From assembly GCA_963734665.1 (NCBI GenBank), contig CAVTIR010000010.1, forward strand, positions 310,001 through 374,000: a stretch of DNA of 64,000 nucleotides. Direction: 5' to 3'. A program made the position numbers and the translations under genes. Under the pieces are notes generated by a model. That model was not told the origin of the DNA, did not search any database, and saw only the letters and a list, made by a program, of their open reading frames with translations. Source of the DNA: Trebonia sp963734665 (GTDB lineage Bacteria; Actinomycetota; Actinomycetes; Streptosporangiales; Streptosporangiaceae). This document shows, one piece after another, positions 17,336 to 25,911 of the stretch; within the stretch, counting starts at the first letter, position 1; each line of letters opens with the position of its first letter.

Positions 17336-18292
17336 ATGACGACCGGACGGCAGTGGATCGCGACGGACTTCGGTGGTCCTGAGGTAATGCAGGTCAGAGA
17401 GGTCGACGTGCCGTCGCCAAGGCCTGGCGAGGTGACGATCGCAGTCCGCGCAGCGGGGATGAACCCGGCGGATTACAAGCACTTCGGGGCGAGGCAGGAC
17501 CGCAGCCTGCTGCCGCTTACCATCGGGTACGAGGCGGCCGGCGTGCTGGCCGCCGTCGGGCCTGGCACGTCGATCGCTACCGGCGCGGGAGTCGTGGGCG
17601 ACGAGGTCATCGCCTTCCAGATCCTCGGCGGCTACGCCTCCGCTCTCAACGTCCGAGCTTCGGATGTCTTCGCCAAGCCGGGCACGCTGGACTTCGCGCA
17701 GGCTGCGAACCTGCTGCTGGCCGGCACCACCGCGGCGGAGTTGTTGGCCACGGCCAACGTGTTCGAGGGCGACACCGTGCTGCTGCACGGCGCGGCCGGC
17801 GCGGTCGGCCTGAGCGTGCTGCAGCAGGCCAGGCTTACAGGCGCGCAGGTAATCGGCACCGCCAGCAAGGACAACTTCGCTATCGTGGAGCGCTTCGGCG
17901 GAATTCCGGTCCTGTACGGCGGCGGCCCTGACGAACTCGCGGCCCGCGTGCGCGGCGCCGCACCAGAAGGCATCGCAGCGGTACTGGACACCGTTGGTAG
18001 CGACGAGGCAGTTGACGCGTCGCTCGCCCTGCTCGAGGACCGCCGTAGGTTCGTGACCCTGACGGCGTTCCGCCGGGCCAGCGCGGAGGATTTCGCGACA
18101 ATCGGCGCCAGCAACCCGGCCAGCGGGCCGTTCCGCGCGAAGGCCCGGGCGGGCCTCGTCGAGAAGGCCGCCGCCGGGGACCTGACGGTGCCGATCGCCC
18201 GCACCTTCCCATTCCAGGATGCGCGGGAGGCTGTCGCCACGCTGAAGGGACCGCATCCAAGCGGCAAGCTAGCGCTCGTCCTGGACGGGTGA
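17336..18292 (+). CDS. NADP-dependent quinone oxidoreductase (zinc-free MDR)
   Basis: 318 aa from ATG 17336 (GGACGGAG upstream); the frame opens earlier but the sequence there is not family-like. It starts with FGGPEVMQVREVDVPSPRPG, the typical quinone-reductase N-terminus, and has the nucleotide motif LHGAAGAVGLSVLQQAR. No catalytic zinc ligands are present, as expected for the QOR subgroup. It probably reduces quinones or enones with NADPH. It faces a marR gene with a shared operator core, which suggests induction by electrophiles or quinones. Confidence 0.85.
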   Translation: MTTGRQWIATDFGGPEVMQVREVDVPSPRPGEVTIAVRAAGMNPADYKHFGARQDRSLLPLTIGYEAAGVLAAVGPGTSIATGAGVVGDEVIAFQILGGYASALNVRASDVFAKPGTLDFAQAANLLLAGTTAAELLATANVFEGDTVLLHGAAGAVGLSVLQQARLTGAQVIGTASKDNFAIVERFGGIPVLYGGGPDELAARVRGAAPEGIAAVLDTVGSDEAVDASLALLEDRRRFVTLTAFRRASAEDFATIGASNPASGPFRAKARAGLVEKAAAGDLTVPIARTFPFQDAREAVATLKGPHPSGKLALVLDG

Positions 18293-18407
18293 GATCGCTG
18301 CGGATCCGAGCAGCCGCCGACAAACCACCACCAGAGTTCGCGGGCGTTCACCGTCTCGCCGGTCGTGTTCGTTGTCGGCTGGTAATGGCTGCGTCGCCCT
18401 GCGGCGG

Positions 18408-18905
18408 CTACGCGAGCTTCTCAGCCGGATCAGCGGCCGAGAAGACAGCCCGGAGCCTGGTCAGCGTCCCGATCAGCTGCGCCAGTGACCGGCCGGAGAG
18501 CTCTGATCCCAGCCGCGCGCGGAGCTCGTCGTCGACGGTGGCAGTGATCTCGGGTAGCAGCCGCTTGCCGGCCGGGGTGAGCGTGAGGATCGAGGAGCGG
18601 CGGTCGCTGGGGTTGGCGTGCCGGGCACAGTACCCGGCCGCTTCGATACGATCGACGATCTTGCTGGTGCCGCCGACGGTGATGCTCAGCTCCGCGGCGA
18701 TGTCTTGCACCCGGCAGTTCGGCTGCCGGGACATGATTTGCATGAACTCGAAGAACGGCAGGGTGATGCCGTGATTTGAGCGGAGTCGGCCCTCGACCGC
18801 GTCCCACAGCTCGGTCTCAAGCCGCACCAACTCGGAGAACAGGACTCTCAGCTCAGGGCTTGTGTCGCTGGCATGGTCAGCCGGGCGCTGGCTCCTGGGC
18901 GGCAT
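18408..18905 (-). CDS. MarR-family transcriptional regulator
   Basis: 165 aa from ATG 18905; an in-frame ATG at 18932 with AAGG upstream is an alternative. The winged helix is VQDIAAELSITVGGTSKIVDRIEAAGY followed by the wing RRSSILTLTPAGKRL. With the 18905 start, the TTCCATGGAA palindrome lies 22 bp upstream and can act as autoregulatory operator. The matching box before the quinone reductase at 17336 suggests it regulates that enzyme. Confidence 0.82.
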   Translation of the reverse strand: MPPRSQRPADHASDTSPELRVLFSELVRLETELWDAVEGRLRSNHGITLPFFEFMQIMSRQPNCRVQDIAAELSITVGGTSKIVDRIEAAGYCARHANPSDRRSSILTLTPAGKRLLPEITATVDDELRARLGSELSGRSLAQLIGTLTRLRAVFSAADPAEKLA

Positions 18906-18926
18906 AGTGACACTGTACCCGATGCC

Positions 18927-18936
18927 TTCCATGGAA
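18927..18936. promoter_or_regulatory. Palindrome TTCCATGGAA upstream of marR
   Basis: A perfect 10-bp palindrome that shares its TTCCATGGA core with the box at 17259-17280. It is the probable binding site of the MarR protein encoded immediately downstream on the minus strand. Confidence 0.5.
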
Positions 18937-19069
18937 CATACCTTGTGGCCGGGTCAGCGACCGTGACGACCACGGAAGTCGGCCCACAACGCCGCGCCAG
19001 CACCGGTCGCCGGCGTGGCCGTGACGTCTCGAGAATGCTCCCGCTCCCTTGCTGGCAATGTCATCGATG

Positions 19070-19153
19070 TCGACTAGATGACCGCCACCGTACCGTCCAA
19101 GTGACCACGCCTGCTCCGTCCAGATGACCACAGCATGACCGTCCAAGTGACCG
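19070..19153. repeat. Four iterated repeats with 23-bp period, resembling an insertion-sequence end
   Basis: Copies start at 19070, 19093, 19116 and 19139, each 15 bp of the type CCGTCCARRTGACCA; the first is degenerate. The exact 23-bp phasing is striking. Multiple subterminal repeats of this kind are typical of IS21-type ends. They sit exactly where the adjacent DUF4143 gene loses its N-terminal half, so they are probably the scar of an element that truncated it. Confidence 0.5.
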
Positions 19154-19990
19154 CATCCCTCATGGGGGAGATGAACGGCGGTCATGACCTGTTCGTTGAC
19201 GCGGCCTTCCGGCACGGTGCCGCCATCGAGCATTCGTCGCTGTTGCGCAAGCGTGACTACCTGGAACTGGCTGTGGTCGGCGGATTCCCGGAAGCGGTCC
19301 GCCGCACTCCCAGACGCCGGGGCGCTTTCTTATCCTCCTACCTGTCCACGCTCATCGAGCGCGACGTTCTTGAGGTGAGCAGCATCGAGCGGCAGGGAGA
19401 CATGTTCAGGCTGCTCGCGCTCCTGGCGGGGAAGCGGCCTGCTCGTCCCGGGCACCCTCGCGGGACAGGCGGGTATCCCGCGGACAACCCTGGTGCGCTA
19501 CCCGGAACTCCTGGCCACGGTGTTCCTCATCAAGCCCATCCCGGCCTGGTCGAGCGGACAGACGACCAGGGCCATCGGCACCCCAAAGCTGGCCTTCGTC
19601 GACACCGGGATCGCCTGCCACCTCATCGGCCAAGATGCCGCCCGCCTCGATGAGCCAGGCGGTGCCGGCGGACCTATCCTGGAGAACTTCGTCGTCATGG
19701 AACTGGCACGGCAACTGACCTGGGCCGAGGAACGTGGCCGCCTCTACCACTACCGGACGAAGGACAAGCTTGAGGTCGACGCCCTCATCGAGACCCCCGA
19801 CGGGCGCGTCATAGCGGTCGAGGTCAAGCCCGGGGCGACCGTCCGCACCGAGGATCTCGCTGGCCTGCGGAACCTAGCGGGCCACGTCGGTGACAAATTC
19901 GTGAACCGGCAGACGGTGGCGCTCTCGGGGCTCACGGCCTACGCACAACTCCGCCAGCGGCGTCTAAGCCCAGACCTCGCGGCGCAATAG
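19135..19990 (+). pseudogene. AAA/DUF4143 ATPase, N-terminally truncated and frameshifted
   Basis: The first frame carries KRDYLELAVVGGFPEAVRR and FLSSYLSTLIERDVLEVSSI, the DUF4143 entry region. After a frameshift near 19430, a second frame continues from ARSGLLVPGTLAGQAGIPRT to a complete C-terminal half (PKLAFVDTGIACHLIG, then FVVMELARQLTW and YRTKDKLEVDALIE, the PD-(D/E)xK-like part). The N-terminal P-loop ATPase (~180 aa) is missing. The remaining part starts beside the 23-bp iterated repeats. Confidence 0.65.
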
Positions 19991-20028
19991 GCGATCATGC
20001 GGTGCGCGGCGCCAGGAAACTCCAGAGG

Positions 20029-20418
20029 TTACAGGTCCCCCTCCAGGAACTGAGCCCGCCCGAGCCCGAAGGACCAGTCCGCATTGGTGTTGGCCACGAC
20101 CGACACGATGAGGTCCGATGGGCTGACACCGGCGCGAGACTCCAGGGCATTGGCCAGCGCCGCGTAAAGAGCCTTCTTCTGCGACTCGCTCCGGCCTTGC
20201 TGGGTCACCTGGATGATGACCACGCGGTCGGTGCGCTCGAGGCCCAGCCCAGTGTCCTCGGCGATCAACCGCCCGGGCCGGTGTTCATGGATGACCTGGT
20301 ACCGGTCTCGTGGCGGGGCTGCGAACACCTCCATCATGACGTCCTGGACCGCATCCGCCAACGCTCGTACTTCCTCGTCGCTTCGTCCCTCGATGACATC
20401 AATACGAACCAGGGGCAT
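20029..20418 (-). CDS. Tautomerase-superfamily protein
   Basis: 129 aa from ATG 20418 (GAAAGGA 9 nt upstream). Cleavage of Met exposes Pro in MPLVRIDVIEGR, the catalytic N-terminal proline of the 4-oxalocrotonate tautomerase/MIF superfamily. Length matches the double-unit (fused) subgroup. It probably tautomerises or hydrates an unsaturated acid in aromatic degradation. No pathway partner is adjacent. Confidence 0.75.
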   Translation of the reverse strand: MPLVRIDVIEGRSDEEVRALADAVQDVMMEVFAAPPRDRYQVIHEHRPGRLIAEDTGLGLERTDRVVIIQVTQQGRSESQKKALYAALANALESRAGVSPSDLIVSVVANTNADWSFGLGRAQFLEGDL

Positions 20419-20801
20419 GATGTGGTGTGTCCTTTCGTGAGCGAGACATCGTGCACAGAAATGCCGTGCGGGAAGTGCAGGCGCGGTCATGCTCGCAGGC
20501 TTGGTGCTGCGCACCGGGCATCCTTCAGGTGCTGTGCGATCATCCGCAGGCATGCGATGCACGCAGCCATCGCCTGACCTGGATCAGATACCCGGTCCAT
20601 TAGCCCTCCACGCCGGGTATCGCTCCTGTTCACCCAAGCCGCGAGTTCTTCCAGGCCCCAGCGATAGCAGGGGCTCTCGTGCATGAGGGTGAGCGTCGGG
20701 TCGCCGAGCAGGCTCAGCCAGCCGGACGGGGTAATGGCCTGCCGCCGCAAGCGCCGCCGTCAGGCCGAGGGCGGCCCTGGTGGCGCAGGCGTGCAGGTCG
20801 G
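20419..20801. other. Gap with a possible degraded gene on the minus strand
   Basis: A minus-strand frame 20487-20750 gives GWLSLLGDPTLTLMHESPCYRW and GLEELAAWVNRS, which looks protein-like. A second frame upstream of it (ADLHACATRAALGLTAALAAAG) reads as its frameshifted beginning. I do not recognise the family. It may be a broken gene once cotranscribed with the ferredoxin. Confidence 0.3.
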
Positions 20802-21029
20802 CTAGCGGGTGCCATGGGCGGAATCGGGCGGGGACGGCTTAAGTAGCAGTGCGAGCGCTGGGCAGGAGGCGAGCGTGCGGCGGGCTAGTGATTCCAGGCC
20901 GGGCGGCACCGGACCGGGGGCGAGGATCGGGTAGCCCCACGGATCGAGGCGAATCAACTCGGGCAGCAGTTCGGCGCACACGCCGTGCGCCTCGCACAGA
21001 ATGGGGTTCACCCGCAGTTGCTTGCTCAC
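20802..21029 (-). CDS. Ferredoxin (small single-cluster type)
   Basis: 75 aa, ATG 21029, overlapping the stop of the NuoF-like gene by 4 nt (translational coupling). The cluster ligands are Cys12, Cys18 and Cys56 in NPILCEAHGVCAELLP and LASCPALAL, a pattern of actinobacterial 3Fe-4S ferredoxins in which the second Cys is replaced (CxxHGxC). It probably carries electrons between the NuoF-like flavoprotein and a membrane partner. Confidence 0.8.
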   Translation of the reverse strand: MSKQLRVNPILCEAHGVCAELLPELIRLDPWGYPILAPGPVPPGLESLARRTLASCPALALLLKPSPPDSAHGTR

Positions 21030-22411
21030 GCGTGTGCCTCCCAGGCTCTAGCCCTCGCCGCCCCTGCTGGCCCGGCTGCCTGCCCGGCTGCCCGTGCTGG
21101 CCCGGACGGTATCGCGAACACCGGGCGCCTGCGCGCGGGGAGGCACGGTCCCCCCTCATGGCTGCGGACGTCGTCGGCGAAGACCCGCAGTGCGCTGGCG
21201 GCCAGCCTTGCCACGCCGTCGGGCAGGTGGCAGGCGCCGCGCCCCTCGACGAGTCCGAACAGGTCGCGCAGCCAGCGCAGTGCGCGGCCGTGCGCGCCAC
21301 GGCCACCGCTTTCCGCGCCGAAGGCCACCTGCTCAAGCGCGTCCGCGATGGCCGGCAGGCCATTCAGGCACGGGCCGCACTGCCCGGCGCCCTGGCCTGC
21401 CAGGTAGCGGACTACCCGCGCTGTCTCCGCCAGCCCGCAGCCGGCGGCCGGCAGGACGAGGAAGATGCCCGCGCCGAACGACGCTCCGGCCGCGCGCAGC
21501 GCGTCCGGGGCAGCGGGCGTGTCGAGCGCGGCCCCGCCCGGCAGCCAGCTGCCGAAGTAGCCGCCGGCCAGCACTGCCTGCACGCCGCCGATCTCGCCGC
21601 CGACGGCCAGCGCGAGCACGTCCCGTACCGGCGTGCCGAAGGGGATCTCGTAGACCCCCGGGTAACGTGCCGCGCCGGACACCGTGACCAGCGCTGTCCC
21701 CGGCGCGGACGCGGTCCCCGCCGAGCGGAACCAGCCTGCGCCATGCCGGCTGATCAGCGCCAGGTTGGCCAGCGTCTCCACGTTGCTCACCAGCGTCGGC
21801 CGGCCGCGCACGCCGCGCTCGAACGGTCGTGGCGGCGTGAACCCGGGCAGCGCTGGGCCGCCGTTGAGGTACCTGACCAGGGAAGACTCAGCGCTTGACA
21901 CGTACCGCTCCGGCACGAGGGCCAGCTGGACGGGCACCGGGTCGTACCCGCCGCGCTCGGCGATGGCGACGGTGAGCGCGTCCGCCTGCGCCTGCCGCCT
22001 GACGCACAGGTATGCCGCCCGTGCCGAGGTCGCCTCCGCCGCTAGCGCGATCCCGTCAAGCACCAGGTGCGGTGCCCTGGCGAGCAGCGCGGCGTCCTTC
22101 GCGCTGGCCGGCTCGGATTCCATGCCGTTGGCGATCACCGCCGCCCCGCGCAGGCCTGCCCGCTCGCGCACCGTGCGCAGCTTCTTGCCCGTGGGATAGG
22201 CCGCCCCACCGCGCCCGGTCAGCCCGGACCGCTCCACCTCGCCGATCAGCGCCTTGCCGCGAAGTCCGGGCGCGCCGTACCGCCCCTCGTGGGTGCGCAG
22301 GTCTCGCACCGGCACCGGTGGCAGGACTCTCGGCAGTCCTGCGCTTCCGGCGGGCCCGAAGGCCCGTGCTGCCGCCGCGTCGTCCGCCAACTCCGTCATC
22401 TCACCTGTCAT
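21026..22411 (-). CDS. NADH dehydrogenase NuoF-like flavo-iron-sulfur protein (SLBB)
   Basis: 461 aa from ATG 22411 (GAGGGG 7 nt upstream). FMN/NADH-site motifs resemble NuoF: GRGGAAYPTGKKL and NGMESEPASAKDAALL. Near the C-terminus is the 4Fe-4S site GQCGPCLNGLPAI with a further Cys in GRGACHLPDG. An SLBB-like region (PGVYEIPFGTPVRDVLAL) lies between. There are no nuoE, nuoG or other complex I genes nearby. It is coupled with a ferredoxin and a ferric-reductase-like membrane protein, so it probably feeds NAD(P)H electrons into that membrane carrier rather than into complex I. Confidence 0.8.
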   Translation of the reverse strand: MTGEMTELADDAAAARAFGPAGSAGLPRVLPPVPVRDLRTHEGRYGAPGLRGKALIGEVERSGLTGRGGAAYPTGKKLRTVRERAGLRGAAVIANGMESEPASAKDAALLARAPHLVLDGIALAAEATSARAAYLCVRRQAQADALTVAIAERGGYDPVPVQLALVPERYVSSAESSLVRYLNGGPALPGFTPPRPFERGVRGRPTLVSNVETLANLALISRHGAGWFRSAGTASAPGTALVTVSGAARYPGVYEIPFGTPVRDVLALAVGGEIGGVQAVLAGGYFGSWLPGGAALDTPAAPDALRAAGASFGAGIFLVLPAAGCGLAETARVVRYLAGQGAGQCGPCLNGLPAIADALEQVAFGAESGGRGAHGRALRWLRDLFGLVEGRGACHLPDGVARLAASALRVFADDVRSHEGGPCLPARRRPVFAIPSGPARAAGQAAGPAGAARARAWEAHA

Positions 22412-22473
22412 GAATAGCCCCTCAACTAGATGACTCCCCTCCGCTGCCCCGCCGTTGCCCGGACCGAGTCGCG

Positions 22474-23607
22474 TCACTCGCCTGCCTGCTGCGCGGTGAC
22501 TGTGCCGGTTACCGCCGTGCTCGTCTGACTGGTCAGGTCGATGGCCAGGGATAGCCGCTGTCCCGCTCCGAAGACGGTCGCCTGCATCACGGACCCCTCA
22601 AGCACCACCACGTGCCCGGTGTATCGGGACGGAGCGGATCCGGGGCCGAGCGTGACGCTGCTCGCGGACATCGTGACGCCGCCTTGCACGGTCGGCCCGC
22701 TGATCACGATCTTCAGCCGCACCGCGCTCCCGTCCGCCATCGCGAGGGTGACGGTGCGGTCCCCGCTGGCCGGTCCCGGCGCGAGCGCGACCGTCCCCGC
22801 GAGCCGCGCCTGAAAAGGGAGAGCGGGGAAAACAGACGATCCCGAACGAATGCTGCTTACTCTGCTTCCCTCGGTGACCTCCCCAGCTGACCCGGCGCTT
22901 GCGGTGGCGTCGTTCCCCGAGGAGCGCCCGAGCAGCGCGGTCGGCGTGCCGGCCCGGCGCGCCCATCCGGGAGCGAGCGGCCCTGCCCAGGCCCAGCCCG
23001 CCGTGGCGAGCGCGACGGCCGCAGCCACGGCGGCGGCGGCCACCCGCAGCCCCGCGTGCGCGGGCCAGCCGACGGCCAGCCGCCACGCCCCCGCCGAGAT
23101 GACCGCAAGGGCGCATACGCCGGTGATCGCGAGCACCCAGCGGGCCGCGCCGTCAGTGCCGGTGCCGAGCCCGTGGACTAGGGCGACCGGCCAGCAGGCG
23201 TAGCCGGCCCAGTGCACCGCGCGCCACGCGCGCGGCCTGATCCGCATCCGCAGCAGGCTGGTGACCAGGACCGCGAGCAGCAAGTCGAAGGCGACCGCGC
23301 CGAGGCCGAGCCAGATTCGCCGGTACCCCGAGGTAAACGGGACCACCACCGAGACTGCGCTGATCGAGGCGAACGGGTCGGCGATCGTGGTGAGCACGTG
23401 CAGCCCGGTGAACGTGATCGTCAGCAGGGAGAGGTTGCGGTGCAGGAAGACCGTGACGAACCGGGGCCAGGCCGGGCTGGCGAACCGGACCGAGGTCACG
23501 ATGCCGAGCACCACGGTGCCGGTGAGCAGCACGAGCGCGATGAGCCCGGTGGCGCGCGTGGCGAACCAGAGCGGGCTGGTGGCGGTCGCGACGGCCGCGC
23601 TTGGCAT
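22474..23607 (-). CDS. Ferric-reductase-like haem membrane protein with C-terminal extracytoplasmic domain
   Basis: 377 aa from ATG 23607. About six membrane helices lie in residues 10-215. Paired histidines suggest b-haem binding: FLHRNLSLLTITFTGLHVLT and VHWAGYACWPVALVHGLG. The last ~110 residues are a soluble beta-rich domain with no recognised family, predicted outside. It sits 62 nt upstream of the NuoF-like gene. It could pass electrons across the membrane to an outside acceptor. Confidence 0.72.
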   Translation of the reverse strand: MPSAAVATATSPLWFATRATGLIALVLLTGTVVLGIVTSVRFASPAWPRFVTVFLHRNLSLLTITFTGLHVLTTIADPFASISAVSVVVPFTSGYRRIWLGLGAVAFDLLLAVLVTSLLRMRIRPRAWRAVHWAGYACWPVALVHGLGTGTDGAARWVLAITGVCALAVISAGAWRLAVGWPAHAGLRVAAAAVAAAVALATAGWAWAGPLAPGWARRAGTPTALLGRSSGNDATASAGSAGEVTEGSRVSSIRSGSSVFPALPFQARLAGTVALAPGPASGDRTVTLAMADGSAVRLKIVISGPTVQGGVTMSASSVTLGPGSAPSRYTGHVVVLEGSVMQATVFGAGQRLSLAIDLTSQTSTAVTGTVTAQQAGE

Positions 23608-23620
23608 CACAGCCGCCGGC

Positions 23621-23935
23621 TCAGGAGCCGCCGCTCGTAGTGGTACCACCGCCCGGGGAGGACGAGACTCCCGAGGACGACGAGACTCCCGAGGACGGCG
23701 AGATCCCCGACGAGGAGGACGTACCGGCAGGGGTCCCCGTGGATGACGATCCGGCGGATGAGGAAGAGCCGTCGACAGGCAGGTGGGGCAGCACCGCCGT
23801 GAAGTGCGCGAACTTGGCGCCGATGACGGCGGCGGCCGCTGCGGAGAGAAGACCGATACGCCAGGTGATCTTCCTGACCCGGCGGAGGCCGTCATCCCGG
23901 GCCAGGGCCGCCTTGGAGTACTGAGTTCGTGTCAC
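23621..23935 (-). CDS. Single-pass membrane protein with Ser/Gly-rich tail
   Basis: 104 aa from GTG 23935. A basic N-terminus (LRRVRKITWR) precedes one helix (IGLLSAAAAAVIGAKFAHFTAVL) and then a ~50-residue Ser/Thr/Gly/Pro tail with SSSSGVSS-type repeats, predicted outside. It ends 13 nt before the haem membrane protein, so it is first in that operon. The function is unknown; a surface-exposed accessory of the redox complex is plausible. Confidence 0.6.
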   Translation of the reverse strand: MTRTQYSKAALARDDGLRRVRKITWRIGLLSAAAAAVIGAKFAHFTAVLPHLPVDGSSSSAGSSSTGTPAGTSSSSGISPSSGVSSSSGVSSSPGGGTTTSGGS

Positions 23936-24129
23936 GGCATCAGGGTCGCCGGCGATTCTCTGCGACGAGACCGACGCGCTTCTGCGCAACGTAAGAATCG
24001 CGCTCGCGCAGTGCCACGCTGCCGCCGCGCCGGCACGACCCCGCCCGCGTTCGGGTGACTCGCGGTGAGCGAGCCGTCGGGCCTGCGACCGAATCTCTTC
24101 GCCGTGACCTTGGCTGTCGGGGTATCGCT

Positions 24130-25707
24130 TCACCGTCTCCTGTTGCTTGGCGGCCGGTGCCGGGCGGGCCGTGCGGTCCCGGGGCGGCGGCGCCAGAGAA
24201 GCAGGGCGCCGACTGCGGCGGCACCGCACGCCGCTGCTGCGGCCAGCCAGGCGACCGTGCTGGCGAATCCGCGCGGCCGGGCGTTCGCGGCCCTTGCCGT
24301 GCTCGCACGTGGCGCGGCGTGTCCGGATGTCCGCAGTGTTCCTGGCGAGGGCGTCCTGGATGCGGGTGTGCCTGTGTTACTTGGCGGGGCGGCGGCGGCC
24401 GGGGGCGGGCTGAACGTGGCGGTCTCGAGCGCGGCCCCGTCCTGGCCGGCGACCACGACTGCGGTGAGCAGTCCGCCCTGCGTCCGGGCGAGTGCCAGTT
24501 CCTCGCCGATCTCGAAGAAGCCAGGACCTGGCGGTGCTTGTGTCAGCGCCATCAGCCCGGCGGGGCTGACGGCAGGGCCCTGAGTGGCCACGGTGACATC
24601 GGCCCAGTCGTACCCAAGGCGGTCACCGGAGCGAGCGTGGACGGCGCACACCAGCCGCAGTTCGCCCGGTGACAGCAGCCCGAGCGCGGGAAGCAGCAGG
24701 TCCGCGTCGGCTGGCGGGCTCAGGCTGGTCTGCTGCCACCGGCCGCCCGGCGTGCCGGCGGCCAGTTTGATCACGCTCCGTCCTGCTGCCCAGAAGGGCG
24801 CGGCGACCACCAGTTTCCCGTCGGGGAGCGCGGCGATGTCCCCGGCGGGGAAGTCGTAGAAGCTGGCGCCTGGCAGGACGAGCGGCGGTCCGTCTCCGGT
24901 CAGCACCGGTTCCGGTTGCTGCGGGCGTCCGTTGGTGCCGAGGACCGAGACGAGGACCGCCTGGTCGCCGGTCGCCGTCGTCTCGGTCCAGGAGACCGCT
25001 ACCTGCCCGCCCGGCAGTGGCGCGAGCCGCACGCCGAACGCGGAGTGGCCGCCGTCGGCGGGCATGGCGATCGGGGCACCGAAGGTCCGGCCCGCGTCGT
25101 GGGAGACGGCGACCTCGATCCGGTCGCCGGTGCCCACGTCCTGGCAGGCGTCAGCGTCCGGTCCCTGCGACCATGCCACCCAGGCCATGCCGTGCTGCCC
25201 GGCCGCGACCATCGGCCGGTCATCGAAGCTGCCCGTTCCTCGCTGATCGCTGACCAGCCTTACGGCGCCGAGTGTGCCCTGGGAGCCAACGCTTGCGATC
25301 GCGACGGATCCGTTCGCAATGCACTCCTCGCCAGGCGGTGCGGCGCCCGCCACCACGAGCAGCGGCCCGCCCGGCGCAGCGGCCGCCGCCGGGTCGTAAC
25401 TGGAACCGAACCCGGCCGGCAGGACGAACCCCGTCCGCCGCCACGTCGTCGTGCCCGCCGGCTTAGTCCAGACCGCCGCCTGCGCCCCTGCAGCGCCGAA
25501 GCTGGTCGCCGTGACCGCGGTGGCCGCGGCATCCTGCGCTGCGGCCGGCTCGCCGAGGCTGCGCGCGGGCCCGGTAGCAACTGTCTCGACTCTCGGTGCG
25601 GCGGGGCCGCCCGCCTGCCCGGATACCGCGGGCGGACTAGCCGTCGCGCTCGCGCTCGCCGCCAGGCTCGCGGCAGCTACCAGCACGCCGGCTGCCCGCC
25701 GGGGCAT
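24130..25707 (-). CDS. Secreted, membrane-anchored sialidase/propeller-like protein
   Basis: 525 aa, ATG 25707. Signal peptide ~1-24 (RRAAGVLVAAASLAASASATA). The middle ~350 residues have repeated beta-blade patterns with an Asp-box-like VSHDAGRTFG, suggesting a BNR/sialidase-type propeller; no catalytic Arg triad could be assigned. A Pro/Ser/Thr linker and a C-terminal helix (STVAWLAAAAACGAAAVGALLLW) followed by RRR anchor it. It lies upstream of the NuoF/haem operon in the same direction (gap 194 bp) and may be part of the same surface assembly. Confidence 0.65.
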   Translation of the reverse strand: MPRRAAGVLVAAASLAASASATASPPAVSGQAGGPAAPRVETVATGPARSLGEPAAAQDAAATAVTATSFGAAGAQAAVWTKPAGTTTWRRTGFVLPAGFGSSYDPAAAAAPGGPLLVVAGAAPPGEECIANGSVAIASVGSQGTLGAVRLVSDQRGTGSFDDRPMVAAGQHGMAWVAWSQGPDADACQDVGTGDRIEVAVSHDAGRTFGAPIAMPADGGHSAFGVRLAPLPGGQVAVSWTETTATGDQAVLVSVLGTNGRPQQPEPVLTGDGPPLVLPGASFYDFPAGDIAALPDGKLVVAAPFWAAGRSVIKLAAGTPGGRWQQTSLSPPADADLLLPALGLLSPGELRLVCAVHARSGDRLGYDWADVTVATQGPAVSPAGLMALTQAPPGPGFFEIGEELALARTQGGLLTAVVVAGQDGAALETATFSPPPAAAAPPSNTGTPASRTPSPGTLRTSGHAAPRASTARAANARPRGFASTVAWLAAAAACGAAAVGALLLWRRRPGTARPARHRPPSNRRR

Positions 25708-25911
25708 GCCGCTGGCCCGTCGATACCTGCGCGTTCCGATCCGCCACCATAACCCGGCCGCGCTTCTCCCGGTGCGTCGTCCGGGTCGTATTCAGCGGCA
25801 CTTCATGGACCTCTCCGAAATCGGCACGAATGCAGAAATTCCCCATGCACGCTTGATGGGCGCCCCAGAGCCTCTCCGCGTAACTTGCAGGGAACCTGAA
25901 AGAGGTGGGTT

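Noticed and set aside
21026..22411. Part of a complex I (nuo) operon
   Set aside because: No nuoE, nuoG or membrane subunits nearby; partners are a ferredoxin and a ferric-reductase-like protein.
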